From: Anaeramoeba flamelloides
Taxonomy: Eukaryota > Metamonada > Anaeramoebidae
DNA length: 64,000 nt
Assembly: GCA_027625915.1 (NCBI GenBank)
Contig: JANTQA010000044.1
Span: 186,001-250,000, forward strand
Reading direction: 5' to 3'
Shown: in pieces, positions 47,801-59,459 of the stretch
Numbering within the stretch: position 1 is the first letter of the stretch
Layout of the letters: each line of letters starts with the position of its first letter
Translations under genes and position numbers: made by a program
Notes under the pieces: generated by a model
Told to the model about the DNA's origin: nothing
Seen by the model: the letters and a program-made list of their open reading frames with translations, nothing else
Databases searched by the model: none

Positions 47801-50322
47801 AGGTCAACATAAAATTTCCCCAAGCTACTGGTTGATGAATGATAGAATTGAAAACAAATTTATTTCATTTTCAAAGGAGAATTTGGATTTCAAATATATG
47901 CTGAATGGTTTTGAAAATTTAAACAATATTCATTGTGTTTTGGTATAAAAATCGAAAAATAAAAAAAAAGAAAAGAAAAGAAAGAGGCTTTTTTTGAAAA
48001 TTAATTTGAAAAAGCCCAAGAAAAAATGTTTTTCATCTTTAAATACAACAATAAATAAACTCCCCAATACTAACAAACAAATGTTACCTACAAAGTAAAT
48101 AAAAAATCATTTCTGGTATTTGAATTATAAATGGAAAATAATTTTCATTTTCTTTTCCATATTTTTCTTTACTACATTGAGTTTCTTAAGAAAGTGGTGT
48201 TGTAGTTTGTGTCTCTATTTGAAAAAGGAAATTGAAAAATGAAGTGAAAATTGTTCCTGTTTATAAGTCAAATCCCAGTAAAATCCGAAACAATAATTTA
48301 GGATTTTACCAAATTTCATGCTTTGGGGATACTGTTAATTTCAAGTAAAAAAGATCAAAATTTTCATTCAGCTTTCCAAAAAAAACATACCTCTCAAGAG
48401 TTAATATAAAACATCAAAATTCCCAATTCTAAATTAGGGAAATTAATAATTTAATATTCTTTACAGACTATAAAAAATTTGAAAAGTTCAATGATTTAGA
48501 AAAATCTTTTTTGGAAAGATGAATGAAAAATTTGTTATAATTATTTTAAAACAAATAGTATTACTTTTATAAATAGTAACATATTTGTTGGCTTTAAATT
48601 AGGTTGGGTCAAGAGATCTTGTTAGTTATTTAAATTTTTGGTTTTTTTTTTCTGGATTTTTAATTTCGGCAAATCCTTTTTGACTCACTAAAAATTGAAA
48701 TTTTACTTGAAAAGGTTATAAAAATCAAAATTTCCTTATTCAAAGGTGACTCCACTTTCTTTTCAAGTGTGCTATGGAGTTTAAGTCTAGAGTATCAATA
48801 TACTTGAAAATAAAGTGGAACACCTTTTCAAAATACAGTCAGTTTCACTTTTAAGGCACAAACTTTCATCGAAATTTAAGGCACAAAAAAAATCTCAAAT
48901 TAAAGCACAAAATTTGGAATTTTTTTTTTTACAATTTTTTTTACTAGAATTTGAATTTTGTGCTTTAATTTGAGATTTTTTTTGTGCCTTAAATTTCGAT
49001 GAAAGTTTGTGCCTTAAAAGTGAAACTGACTGTATGCAAAAAATTTCTTTTAGTTTTGATCTTGGTTTTGTTTCCAAGTTTTTGATAAACAAATGATATT
49101 TTTTAATTTTCAAAATCAAGAAAAATCGAAAAAAGTGCTATATTTTGAATTTCCTTTAATTAAATATCTTGGAAATCATTTTTTCTCTTTACAGTATCAT
49201 GTTCCAACCCTTTTGGAACATAAAGTTCGGATAGCGCTTTAAATAGAATTGCAAAAATCATGGAAAGGATAATAAAAATGAAAATGAAAATGGAAATGAA
49301 AAGGGAATAAAATTCGGGCAATTTACCATTCCGTGTAACATTTCAAAAAGAACTGTCCCCAGAGACCAATAATCAACTTCCTTACTATATTTTTTACCCC
49401 TCAGAACCTCAGGCGCGATGTATTCTGATGTCCCACACATTGTTTTACACTTTTCTTTCTTCTTTTTCAAAATTTTTGCCAAGCCAAAGTCGATCAATTT
49501 GATATACCCCTCTGTGTCGATAAGCAAATTTTCGGGCTTGAGATCGCGGTATATTGCATTTGCGTTATGGATTGTCTCTAGGGCAATGATGATACTAGCG
49601 GCATATAGTTTAACTCTTCCTTCTGAAAAGTTCTTTTCTTCATTTAAATGGTGATAAATCTCCCCGCCGTTGACATACTCGATAATGAAATACAGCTTCT
49701 CGTCGTTTTGGAAGCCATAAAAAAAGTCAACAATGAACGGGCATTCCAATTTGATCAACAAATCCCTCTCAGCAAGAATGTGCTTGACTTGTTTCTTCTT
49801 GACAATTTCATTCTTTTTGAGGACCTTCAGCGCATAGAAATCTTTCGTACCCTATTTGTGTTGGAAATGTATTTCAACGAAGAAAGAAGAGAATTCCCAA
49901 GAGGGAAAAAACAAAAAACAAATCAAAAAAAAAAAAGTTTTTTAATTTATCACAAGAAGAAAAGAAATTGTTGGTCGAAGAATTAATTTGTTCGTCCAGT
50001 GTTTGGAAAAAAGGTGGTTTAGACTATTTTCCATTTTGTTCTAAAACAAGTTAAAGTTTTTTTTGTTTTTGTGAAACAAGCGATTGAATTCTTTTTTTTG
50101 TTTTGTTTATGTTTTTGTTTATGTTTATGTTTATGTTTTTGCTAAACGGACAAACCTCAGGAAAAAAATTGTTTAAATGGAATTTACCTTTTCTTGAACC
50201 AACATAACCTTTCCAAAATTTCCCCTTCCGATCACTCTGTGTAAGGAAAAATCTTCAACAGTGACTTTTTTGTTATTTTTGGAATAATTTGATCTTTTGT
50301 CTTTTTTAAATTTGTTCCCCAT
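44889..50322 (-). CDS. AGC-family Ser/Thr protein kinase with C-terminal hydrophobic motif, four exons
   Basis: Exons 50322-50188, 49851-49327, 45441-45334 and 45194-44889 join in phase to 1074 bases, 357 residues. All catalytic features are present: GRGNFGKV loop (32-39), YALKVL Lys54, Glu73 in the C-helix, YRDLKPEN with Asp148, DFG Asp166, T-loop TMCGTSEYIAPE with Thr182, LLKGLLIKDPQKRLG. The AGC tail has FTNEPPKDS and a hydrophobic motif FEGWTF with Thr343. The T-loop and tail resemble Akt, SGK and S6K more than NDR kinases; no PH domain precedes it. The N-terminus MGNKFKK has Gly2, a possible but weak myristoylation site. Expected control is phosphorylation of Thr182 and Thr343 by PDK1- and TOR-type kinases, from family knowledge. 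Introns are 336, 3885 and 139 bases; the large one is packed with repeats. Subfamily within AGC is uncertain. Confidence 0.88.
45668..46245 (+). repeat. Dispersed repeat family R2, copy 3
   Basis: The longest well-preserved copy: ATTCCAAAAATTTGGACACT, TTGGAAATAATTTTGATTTT, TTGTCTTTTCTG, ATGATTGACAGAATGTTAAT, ATTTGATCGATCGATAATTG and 3' 'GTCTATTTTTGATTTTGGAT'. Matches 58195-58745 over the full length. The two frames inside it (45747 + and 46050 -) are by-products. Confidence 0.7.
46780..47430 (+). repeat. Inverted repeat pair R6, copy 1 (possible mobile-element relic)
   Basis: Opposite in orientation to 57105-57770. Shared landmarks are AAGATGCCGATTTTGAA, AAACAAAAAATGTATTATTT, GAAATATCCCACAACAAAAA, and AAAGAGAGATAAT with CTTATGAGATACAATG. 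GC-richer than its surroundings and with coding-like pieces, but stops occur in all frames. Class not recognised. Confidence 0.55.
48075..48480 (+). repeat. Mosaic repeat segment in the kinase intron
   Basis: The first half matches 26750-26945 (CTCTATTTGAAAAAGGAAAT). The second half matches 28660-28790 (AAAAGATCAAAATTTTCATT and TCAGCTTTCC). Together these suggest a longer ancestral repeat of which each site keeps different parts. Confidence 0.5.
48834..49034. mobile_element. MITE-like palindromic element, copy 4 (perfect arms, young)
   Basis: 201 bases. The arms 48834-48914 and 48954-49034 are exact reverse complements over all 81 bases, from TACAGTCAGTTTCACTTTTA inward. TA at each border reads as a target duplication around CAGTCAGTTTC...GAAACTGACTG. 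The loop is a T-rich 39 bases. No coding capacity. The perfect arms mean recent insertion or conversion. It lies in the kinase gene's large intron. Confidence 0.92.
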
Positions 50323-53126
50323 TTGAAAAAAAAATATGGAAGAATTGAAAAGTGTGGAATAAAAGATTTTAGTTGTATATTTTTTTGAAGTAAAGCTTGC
50401 GAAAAAATTTTTGTATAAAATGAAATTTTTTTTTTTAATAAATCTAAAAGCCTAAATTTTTATCAATGTTTTGTAACAACAAATCAAATTTTGTGTTTGG
50501 TTTCTCATTTAAAAGGATTTTTAATAATTTTTAGAAAAGAGAAAACTTGAAGAATTTATTTTTTTTTCTCAGTTAATTAGTGATCTGTTAATTTAGCCCA
50601 ATTGGAAACACACCGACTAAGAAAAGACATTTTTCTTGACTTTATGGATTTTTTTTTTCAAAATTTGATTATAATTTTATATTTAAATTTTACAAAAAAA
50701 CCTAACAAATCAATATAAACAACAAAATTTCGCAATTTCTGGGATGTTTTACAATTTTGAATTGTCATTTCAAGATCACTTTAAAAAAATAATTTTTCTA
50801 AATACACAATTTTTTGATTAAAACCAAACAAATTTTTTCAACTTGAGGAAATTAGGAGATGTTTCGAGAAAAGAAAAGAGGTTCGAGGGTGTAGTATGTT
50901 CAAATCAGATTTCTGAGAATAACAAAGAGTCAGATTTCGGAAAAACTAAAAAGTTAACAAATAATTTGTACTTTTAACAAAAAAACCTTTTTAGGTTGTT
51001 TTTACAATCATTTTCAGATTCCGATAATTTTCTCTTTTTGATTTTTTACATGAGTATTCAGAGAACACATAATTTCATAGAAATTGTCAGTGGTTTTTTT
51101 GGGCCATTTGGAGTATCATTGGGATTTTGACAATAAAAAAAAAAATTCAATTCTCATACTTTGGCCTTTGTTCGAATTTATGTTATGAGTTAAAATTGCC
51201 AAAAATTGATTTTAAAGAATTGGTTACAGACTATGGAAGAATTGTGAGTAGAAATTTGGAAATAATTTGATTAAAAAATTGGTAAAAAGAACGTAAAAAA
51301 ATATTTTGGTAAACTGTTGTTAACTTTAAAAACATTTTCAGAATTTACACAAAATTCGACTCCATGAATTTGATCCTCTCAAAGTCAGTGAAATTTAATA
51401 AAGATCGAAATTACTATCAATTTATTGACAAAACCTTGAATATAATTTGTTTCGCCGTTTTTTTTTTTAACCAAGATTTTTTCGGTTGATCAAGCAGAAG
51501 ACAAATAAATGGCGATAAAAAAGACTTTTAGTTGAAATTCATACTCTTTGGTGAAAAATAAAGTGAACAAAAATTTCATACAAGTTTCCTAAAAAAGATT
51601 GTAGAAGTAAAGTAAAATGAAATTGTTTTCTTTCAACAAGAAATTTAAATTATTATTTACCTTTTATTGAATTTAGAATCAGATTGTTTTTAATTTTTGG
51701 GATTTTTCCAGAAAGTTAAATGAAATCTTGTTCCTTTATTTTGCAATTGGCAGTATTTCGGAGAGAGAAACTATTTAGGAAATAAAGGCCCCCAAAAAAA
51801 ATTAGAGTAGCCACGGTCTCATAAATAGATAATTACCATTTTGAAATTTTTTTTTGATAAAAATGACCATTTTAATTCGACGAAAGTGATTTGATAACCT
51901 GCGATAATATCACACAAAATGTCACAAATAAGACACACCACATTATACCAATAACTGTTTTTACTAAGTGCATAATTATCCCTTAATAATTTTTATATTT
52001 TCTTGTTGAATTTTATTTTCAATTAAAGATTTGAACTTTGGAAAATCTAATTTGAAGAAAAAATTCTAAATTGTTATTGGACTGGGGGTTCTCATTTTAA
52101 AAAGTACAGAAAACCAACTCAAGAGATAAATCTAGAACTTTATAATGGCCTTTTGTTCTCATAAAAACAAATCAATACTAAGAAAAGTGATAAATTTCCA
52201 AGAACAAATTAAATAATTTTTTTGTTTTAATTTTAAACAAGCTATTATTTAACAAAATTGGCAACTTTATAATGTTATTGGTAGTTCTGTTTGGAGTTTT
52301 ATTTCAATATTCTTATCAAAAAAATTTTTTTAAATTTTGGAATCATAATCATTTTTACTAATTTTTGATCTATTTTTTTTTTTGCTTTTTCAAATTATCA
52401 TTTTACTTTTGTTTTTGTTTTTCTTTTACTTTTTCAACTTTTTTTCTTTTTTTTTTTTGATCTTTCTTTTTTAATTTTTCAAATTTTTTTTTTGTCGATT
52501 TTTTTTTTTTTAACTTTTTTAAAAAAAAAAAGATCTTCGAAAATACAAATAATTAGTAGGAAAATTGTACTCGAAATGTCTTTTAAAATTCATTTAATAA
52601 TTAATTGCAAAAAATCTTATTTTTAACCATTTTTCATTGGGAATTTCAGTAATAAAAAATGAGTAATTCTTATTTCAAAAATAGAGATCACTTTTTTTTT
52701 AATTTTTATTTTATTTTTTTGATCATTTTTAATAATATCAGGTTTTTATATTGTTTAGAAGAATTTAAAAGTGAATTATTGAATAAGATTTAATAATTTG
52801 TTGTTCTTGGATACTAAAGATAGATTTTTTTTTTCAATTTATTATTTCAGTTGAGTCACACTTTTTGAAAAGGAGTTGAGTTTGAAATTATTGTCATTAA
52901 TTAATAATCGTGGAATCTATAATTTTACGCTTAAATTTATAAAGGAGAATTTAATTCTAAGAGAGATATAGAGTGTAATCTACACCACCTTTTTAATAAT
53001 AATAAAAAAAAAAAAGTTAAAAAAAAATTATGGTTAATATTAAAAATTATTGTTTTTATTAATCATATAAAATTAATCAAAAAGATATAAGTATATATAT
53101 ACTTATAGAATTTTATATTAAAAAAT
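50323..53126. other. Upstream flank of the kinase gene, AT-rich
   Basis: Contains the kinase promoter by position, but no motif can be named. Long T and A tracts occur at 52370-52540. A LINE-like 3' remnant is at 52735-53010. No supportable gene otherwise. Confidence 0.55.
52735..53010 (+). mobile_element. LINE-like element, 3' end remnant 1
   Basis: The frame FLYCLEEFKSELLNKI, then after a gap LKLLSLINNRGIYNFTLKFI, parallels the end of the remnant at 60500-60800 (LKLF, SNNREIYDFTLKFLKANL). It is followed by 'GTGTAATCTACACC' and a short AATAATAAAAAA tail, as expected of a non-LTR element's 3' end. 5'-truncated and interrupted by stops. Confidence 0.55.
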
Positions 53127-53410
53127 TTATTTCCACTGTTCATTTTCGTCTAGTTCCTGAAAACCATTTAATAATGAATCCGCGTCTTGGACTGTTTGTA
53201 TAAAATCACCTTCTATTAAAGAATTTTTATCTGAATCACTATTTAATGATTTTTGTGATAAAAAATCTGGAAGGATAGTTTCCCCTTTATAAAACAAAGC
53301 ATTTTGATGTGTAATAAAATTCTTACTTTTTATTATACAACATAATTTTGATTCGATTCTTTCCAAATTTTTGACAGAGAAAAAGAGGAATTCAAGTCTT
53401 GCAAATACAA
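53127..53410 (-). CDS. Possible terminal exon of an unrecognised gene
   Basis: After an acceptor-like ACATCCCTAG, 93 codons run to TAA with residue use unlike chance AT-rich frames: VFARLEFLFFSVKNLERIES, then CCIIKSKNFITHQNALFYKG, ILPDFLSQK, and an acidic end (DADSLLNGFQELDENEQWK). The phase requires one base from an upstream exon, and none was recognised between 53411 and 55400. It may be the last exon of a gene whose other exons are distant, or a fragment left after loss. No family identified; a small cytosolic adaptor is one guess, unsupported. Confidence 0.35.
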
Positions 53411-54539
53411 CTAGGGATGTTAAATATAAAATAAAAACATTTAATTTTTAAAAAAAGAAAAATAAAAAGAATATTTAAATTTATAAACGAAATTTTAAAG
53501 GCTTTGATCCAATTTATTACACATGATTCAATCAATTTATATCATTTGTAAAAGAATTGATCAAGTATTTTTTTCGAAGAGATTATTGACGAAAAAAAAA
53601 AGAAAATCCACCAAAAATTAATATAAAAATTTTATTTATGGATTCGATTTAATTTAGTTATTGACCCAATTTTGAATTTAAGTGAAAAATGTGATTTTGT
53701 TATTTTTAATCTAATTCTTTGATTTTTTTTTAAAAGAGATAATTTTCAATTCAGTATCGATAGTAAGTAACGACGAACATTCAAATTGTATTTTAACAAA
53801 AAAGTATTTTTAAACATCAATCCACTTGATCTTTATGACAATTTTTTTTTATTACAAGAAATTGATTTCTGGAAAAGTTTGATTTATTATTTTTTTCAAT
53901 AATGCACCACACAAAAGAAAAAATGAAGAATAATGCTTTTTTTTTTGAATTTTTTTTCCCTTTTTTATTTACTTTTCCTATTCCCAACTTTTCAATTTTC
54001 TTCTTCCTTTTCTAATGACTAAAACAAAAACAATTAAAATTTTCGTTTGTATAAGTGAATTGTGTGTTATTAAAATTCAAATACAACTATTTTCCGAAAA
54101 GATGTTGATTTAAGTTTGAAAAGAAAAACTCAAAAAAAAAATATTTTTATTAAAGCTGACTGTGAAGATACACACGCCACGATCATGAAAAAATTATTTC
54201 AAAAAAAATATTAAACCTTTGCGAATTTTTTACTTTTTGATAACTTTACTTAGAACAAACACTATTGGTTAATAAGAGATCTTAGATCAAAAATTATTTT
54301 TAAAGATATTTTACAATATTTCAGTTGGAAAATACAATTTTCTATGTTCTAGAAAGATTTTTTACGAATTTTAATAGTAAAAAAATTGAATTTTTTTTTT
54401 TTACAGTTTAGTTAAGAGGTTATAATCATATATTTTAAAAGCATTTTAAATTTAATAAATATTACTCAAATGCGGAGTCAATTATTTTGATTATTAAAGA
54501 ATTATTTGTTCTTTTAAATTGAAAAAATCATTTTTTTTT

Positions 54540-55080
54540 TGATTTTACGTTAGGTTTTTTTTAATTTTTGAAATAAACGGAAAATTTAAATAAATTTTCT
54601 GTTTATTTCAAAAAGTAAAAAAAAACAGCCGTTAGCTTTTCTTGAGTTTTCTGTTTATTTGTGAAGTGTTCTAGGTTTTTTTGAGGTTTTCTATTTTATT
54701 TCTAAAGCAAAAAAAACCTAACGAAAATCTATTGATTTTCCATATAAATAGAAAACTCAAAAAAACCTAACGAAAATCGATAGATTTAACAAATAAAACA
54801 GAAAACCTCAAGAAAACTACCGTTAGGTTTTTTTAATTTTAGAAATTAAAAAAAACCTAGGCACTCTACGACACTCTACGGCACTTGGCGGATACTTCCG
54901 TTAGGTTTTTCAAAATTTAAAAGAATAGAGTAAAAAAATCTTCGATTTTGCTCTATTCTATTGAATTCTGGAAAACCTGGGCACTCTACGGGCACTTTTC
55001 GTTCGACTTTCCAGAATTTAAAAATGAAAAATCTATGATTTTTGAATGAAAACTTTTAATTCTGGAAAACCTAGTACAAA
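54540..55080. repeat. Hairpin-array repeat R1, copy 4 (largest)
   Basis: The most extended member, with five or more hairpin-like units in a row. One mirrors GTTAGGTTTTTTTTAATTTT; others are built on AGAAAACTCAAAAAAACCTA and on AATAGAGTAAAAAAATCTTC with CTCTATTCTATTGAATTCTG. GC-rich linkers repeat: GCACTCTACGACACTCTACG and GGGCACTCTACGGGCACTTT. Part of the array is itself tandemly repeated ('AAAACCTAACGAAAATC' occurs twice, ending about 54732 and 54779). Confidence 0.8.
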
Positions 55081-55451
55081 GGAATATTTATCATCAGTTA
55101 TTTTTTTTCCGTATTTTTGAGTTTTTTTAGATGAATAGAGTGTTTTTCAAAACTATTAGTTATTATCTATCAAAGTAAATATCTTAAAGTTGAATTTATC
55201 TAAAATTCATTGTCACATCCATTGGAAAAATTTTTACCCCAAAAATAGAACCTTTTTTTCTCAATTAGAGACTTTTAAAAATCAAAGTACTTTTAACAAA
55301 AATAAATACAATAGCCTCAAGATTTTTAAGTACTGTAATGTTGGTTATATTATGAATAAACTTTATTAACAAGGACGAAATGGAAATTGAAGCAATACTT
55401 TTTGTCTATCTTGAAATATTCAATTTTATTTTTTCATACTAGTGGTACAAA

Positions 55452-55821
55452 AATGTTTTTTTAAAGTTTTTTTTTGCTAATTTCGTGATTTTTTCATTAA
55501 CAGTGATACTTTTCCGTTAGCTAAAGGTGTAAGAAACCAGCCAATATATTTTATGTTGTAAATAACAACAAATTCCATTGTAATTAAAAAAAGAAAGGAA
55601 GATGGTTTGAAGAAAGAAACAGAAATTTGAAAATCAAAAATACTTTTTCTAAAAACAAACAAATCCAACCCTAACATCTCCAATGGATTATTAAATGGAA
55701 TTTGTTGTTATTTACAACATAAAATATATTGGCTGGTTTCTTACACCTTTAGCTAACGGAAAAGTATCACTGTTAATGAAAAAATCACGAAATTAGCAAA
55801 AAAAAACTTTAAAAAAACATT
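55452..55821. mobile_element. 370-bp palindromic element with perfect 128-bp arms
   Basis: Arms 55452-55579 and 55694-55821 are exact reverse complements, starting AATGTTTTTTTAAAG and including GTTAGCTAAAGGTGTAAG and AACCAGCCAATATATTTT. The spacer is 114 bases. No other copy is in the window and no clear target duplication was found. Non-coding; the frames overlapping it are by-products. It looks like a recently inserted foldback or MITE-type element. Confidence 0.88.
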
Positions 55822-57104
55822 ATTGAGCATGTGTACTTAGTTTAATATTTTCTTTTAAATATATTTTTCTTTTTACAAAATGTTTTCTTCTCGTTGGTGT
55901 AACAACTTCTTAGTTAACTGATCTAAAACATGTGTATTTTCAAGTTAGAACTGCGTAAAACCTTGCTTTTTTAGCGAGACAAATGGTAAATAAACAAGTG
56001 AATTGAAACAATTTTTATAAATGAGATCAATTAACTTTTATTTTTAAAATTTAATGTCTCACATCATTTACAATATTAACTATAAACATAAATTTGCAAT
56101 TTTATTGATCTCATTTGTTATTTTATTTATTTTTATTGCAACAAATAAAAATAAAAACAAAAAATGATAAATGTTTTTTAAATTTCTTATTTTAAACAGT
56201 CTTCATTTAAATATTAAAGTTGAAGTTATTTAAATAACTCATATATTATACTGACAAGAACTAATACATTTATCTAAACTGGTTTGATATTTCTTTAAAA
56301 TAATTTTTTATTTATTTTTATTTTGATTTTTAAAGCACGCAATAAACAATTTTCAAAAATAATTTTTTTAATTAGAATCAGCACATTAATCTAAATGATA
56401 TTACATTATTATAACTATACCATCTGAGTAATATTTGCGATAAGTTTAAATTTAACTAAACTAATTCATTTTGAAAATATTTTTTAAAAATAAAATGCCC
56501 TTATCAGTTACATCTGTGCTTCTCTCAAATATAATTATTTAACAGATTTTATTTGAATTGAAAATTTAGAAAATTATATACACTTATATTTAGAACAAAA
56601 ATTGACTGTATTTGACCAAATCTAAATATTTCATTAATTGTTTATTCAAATAATAATTTTTATTTTACTGCTATTTGAATTATAAAGGAGAAACAATTCC
56701 CACCCCGTCTTCTTCCCTTTCTTTCCAAATAGAGTTTTCGAGTGGATAAATTGAAAATTGTGATCTCGGTTTATCTATGTGGGATATTTTATTGTTTATA
56801 TTGATATATTTTGGATGAAAGGAATATTGAAGGATTGTAAAAAATGAAAACGATTTACATTTTATCAATTTAAATTTCAAACACTATTACAGTGACCAAA
56901 AACAGCCATGTTGAGAAAATAAAACATGTACTGAAAATAAAACCCGTGGTTTATTATTATTATTATTCTTGTTCAAATACAACATATAATTTAGTATCCA
57001 ATATTATTCCTAATATCAAATCAATTTTGAAGGTTAATTCTTTGGTGTTTTGAGCAAATTTAAAATTGGTAATTTCTGCGAGAAGGTGGCACAATTGCAA
57101 ATTG

Positions 57105-57770
57105 GCTATATATTCTAGCGAAAGTGTCCATAAACAACAAACCCCTTAATCTAATAGCATTGTATCTCATAAGGACAACATTATCTCTCTTTTTTAAAAA
57201 CATTTTTTTTTTAACTGTCAATTTTTTTTTAATTTGAAATATGGACATTTTGAAAAAAACAAATGAAAAATCCCTATTTATATTTGTTTTTGTTGTGGGA
57301 TATTTCAACCAAAGGGTTTAAAAAATCGAACTAAAAATATACCATCTTAAACTTCATGAAGGCTTTACTAATTCAAAAAAAAATTTGCAACAAAAGTAAT
57401 TTACTAAATAATAGAAAGTTCTATGTACAAAATAATACATTTTTTGTTTCAGTGTTAAATGATTTTTTATCATATTTAAACCTTCTCTTTTTGATATTTA
57501 TATATCAAATAGATGTTATTTATTTTTTTATTATATTATATTTTTGTTTTTTAAATTTATCTTAAATATTCCTTAGACTTTTAAAATAAAAAAACGAAAT
57601 TTAATTTTTAAAATTATCAAGTATAGGTGATTCAAATTTATTTGTTCATTGTGTCGAAAAAAAATTTACTTTTGCTTTAAAAACAACAATTCATGTTAAA
57701 ATGTGGATTAAATGGCCATTTTTCTGACGATGAATATACGAGATTCAAAATCGGCATCTTCTCACAAATA
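57105..57770 (-). repeat. Inverted repeat pair R6, copy 2
   Basis: The minus-strand relative of 46780-47430; see that entry for landmarks. This copy keeps a longer readable frame (57308-57060, ending VPPSRRNYQF) with the phrase KKRDNVVLMRYNAIRLRG, whose counterpart in copy 1 reads KRDNFVLMRYNVIRLWS. The conserved peptide hints at a once-coding element of unknown kind. Confidence 0.55.
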
Positions 57771-58194
57771 TGGTCATTATGAATTGAATTTGTTAAATAT
57801 TTTTTCAGTCATTTTTCCAATTTTTGGAAATTTAGTGTGTTTTTTTTAATGGTGAAAATTCTTACAAAAGTTAGCACTATTTTTTGAGAAAAAATTTTCA
57901 TTTTGATCGTTCATTTTTAGATTTTTTTTGTTAATTGCCAAACTTTAAGAAACCAAGATCATCTTTTGTTATTGTTTATTTTTTGTTTCTTTGATCGATT
58001 AAATAATAGGACTTGTTGAAAAAAAAAAAAAAAAGAAGCATTGTCGTGAATTCATGTCAAGTGTTTATAAAGTCTACACAAGTTATTTTAACAATGATAG
58101 ATGAGTAGTTTTAAAAAAGTGTTCCAAAAAATTTACAATGGTCTATGATAAAACAATTGACGAACTTAAAGGTATACATTTCAAATGAATTCTG

Positions 58195-58745
58195 AACATA
58201 AACTAAATTTCAAAAATTTGGACACAGCCAAAATAATTTAAAGGATAACAATACTGCACTTTCCAGTCAATTTGAAAATAATTTTGATTTTCCAAATTAT
58301 TTTTTCATTATTTTGTCTTTTCTGTTTCATTTTCATTTTCATTTCCTTTTTTCCAGTTACATAATCATTTTCGTTAGATCGGGAAATTTTCCCCAATAAT
58401 TGACAGAAAGTTAAAGTTGAGTTTAGTGAAATAGAAAAAACCATATAAAATTGTTTGATGGTATCTAACAATTGATCGATCAATAATTGTTTGTGAAATT
58501 TCAACAAATTTACCAATAAAATTTTTTGTTGTAAAATTTTTAAGACACTCTTAATTTATTTGTTTTTGAGTTTTATATTTTTTTCTTTTATTTGGATTAA
58601 AAGGACTACATATAAAAAGAATAAATACCGGGTATCTTAAACCTAGTTTAATATTATGTTTGGAAAAATACAAAACATTGATTTTTTTTTTTGCCTATTT
58701 TAATTTTGAGTGTGCCCAATTTTTTTTGAATTGGGTTTATTGTTA
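58195..58745 (+). repeat. Dispersed repeat family R2, copy 4
   Basis: Full-length relative of 45668-46245: TTTCAAAAATTTGGACACAG, TTGTCTTTTCTGTTTCATTT, AATAATTGACAGAAAGTTAA, ATTGATCGATCAATAATTGT and 'GCCTATTTTAATTTTGAGTG' near the 3' end. Confidence 0.7.
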
Positions 58746-59459
58746 AGAGTTAAATGAAAAGTTATTTAACCTGGCTATGGGGGAATTTTGAAGTGACCAA
58801 ATTTGTGACTTCTTTCGTGACTAAATTCATGACTAAATTTGAGACTTCCAATTCAAAAAGAGTCTAGAACAGACAAGGTCATTAGAAGTATTTGAAACTG
58901 AATTTAGTTTTCTAAAAAATTTTTGAATTGAGTTTAACTCACTAAAAATGTACTTTTATATCTTTTGGGGTCAATATGATCTTTTACCAAAAAATTAAAA
59001 TAAATTATTTTTGGAAAAAATGGTGTTTATTTGCGTTTTTTTTTTTTTTGCTTTTATTTTTTATTCTACTTTAAAACCTCACTTTACCAAACCCTTAAAA
59101 ACACACTTAATAAGTTAGTTATTCAATTAATTTTTCATTTCAGTCTGTTGTTGTATTTGGAGTGTATTAACAACTCAGTGGAATTCAAGAACTTCTTCAT
59201 AAATCAACACCACACTTAATTACTGATTTGTGGATTTTATTTACAATAGAACAAAAAATAAAAAACTAACAACATTTGTTTCAAAAAAAAAATTATTAAT
59301 CACTGTTGATAAAAAATCGTAAACAATTTAACCAATATGAAAGGATGGCCTTTATAATCTATCTGAAGAATTCGTTTAGAACGGAACCCCTTAGCTATAT
59401 CTATTTTTCAGTCATTTTTAAAAACTATTTTGGTCACTCTTTTTTGAAAATAACATAAG

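Larger units (their letters stand above)
45442..49326. other. 3.9-kb intron 2 of the kinase gene
   Basis: Begins ATG/GTAAAT at 49326 and ends TTTTTTAG at 45442, splitting the kinase between HGM and PPFYSED with phase kept. It contains repeat R2 copy 3, one half of the R6 pair (46780-47430), mosaic repeat segments and a perfect palindromic element. No nested gene was recognised. Confidence 0.8.

Noticed and set aside
48895-49119. Minus-strand 74-codon frame
   Set aside because: Derived from the palindromic element at 48834-49034.
49418-49986. Plus-strand frames opposite the kinase exon
   Set aside because: They mirror the conserved kinase codons on the minus strand, where every catalytic motif is present.
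50090-50145. TTTATG/TTTTTG repeats in kinase intron 1
   Set aside because: Simple sequence between the donor of exon 1 and acceptor of exon 2; no further meaning supported.
55477-55683. Minus-strand 68-codon frame
   Set aside because: Lies mostly within the perfect arms and spacer of the palindromic element at 55452-55821, so it reads through non-coding inverted repeat.
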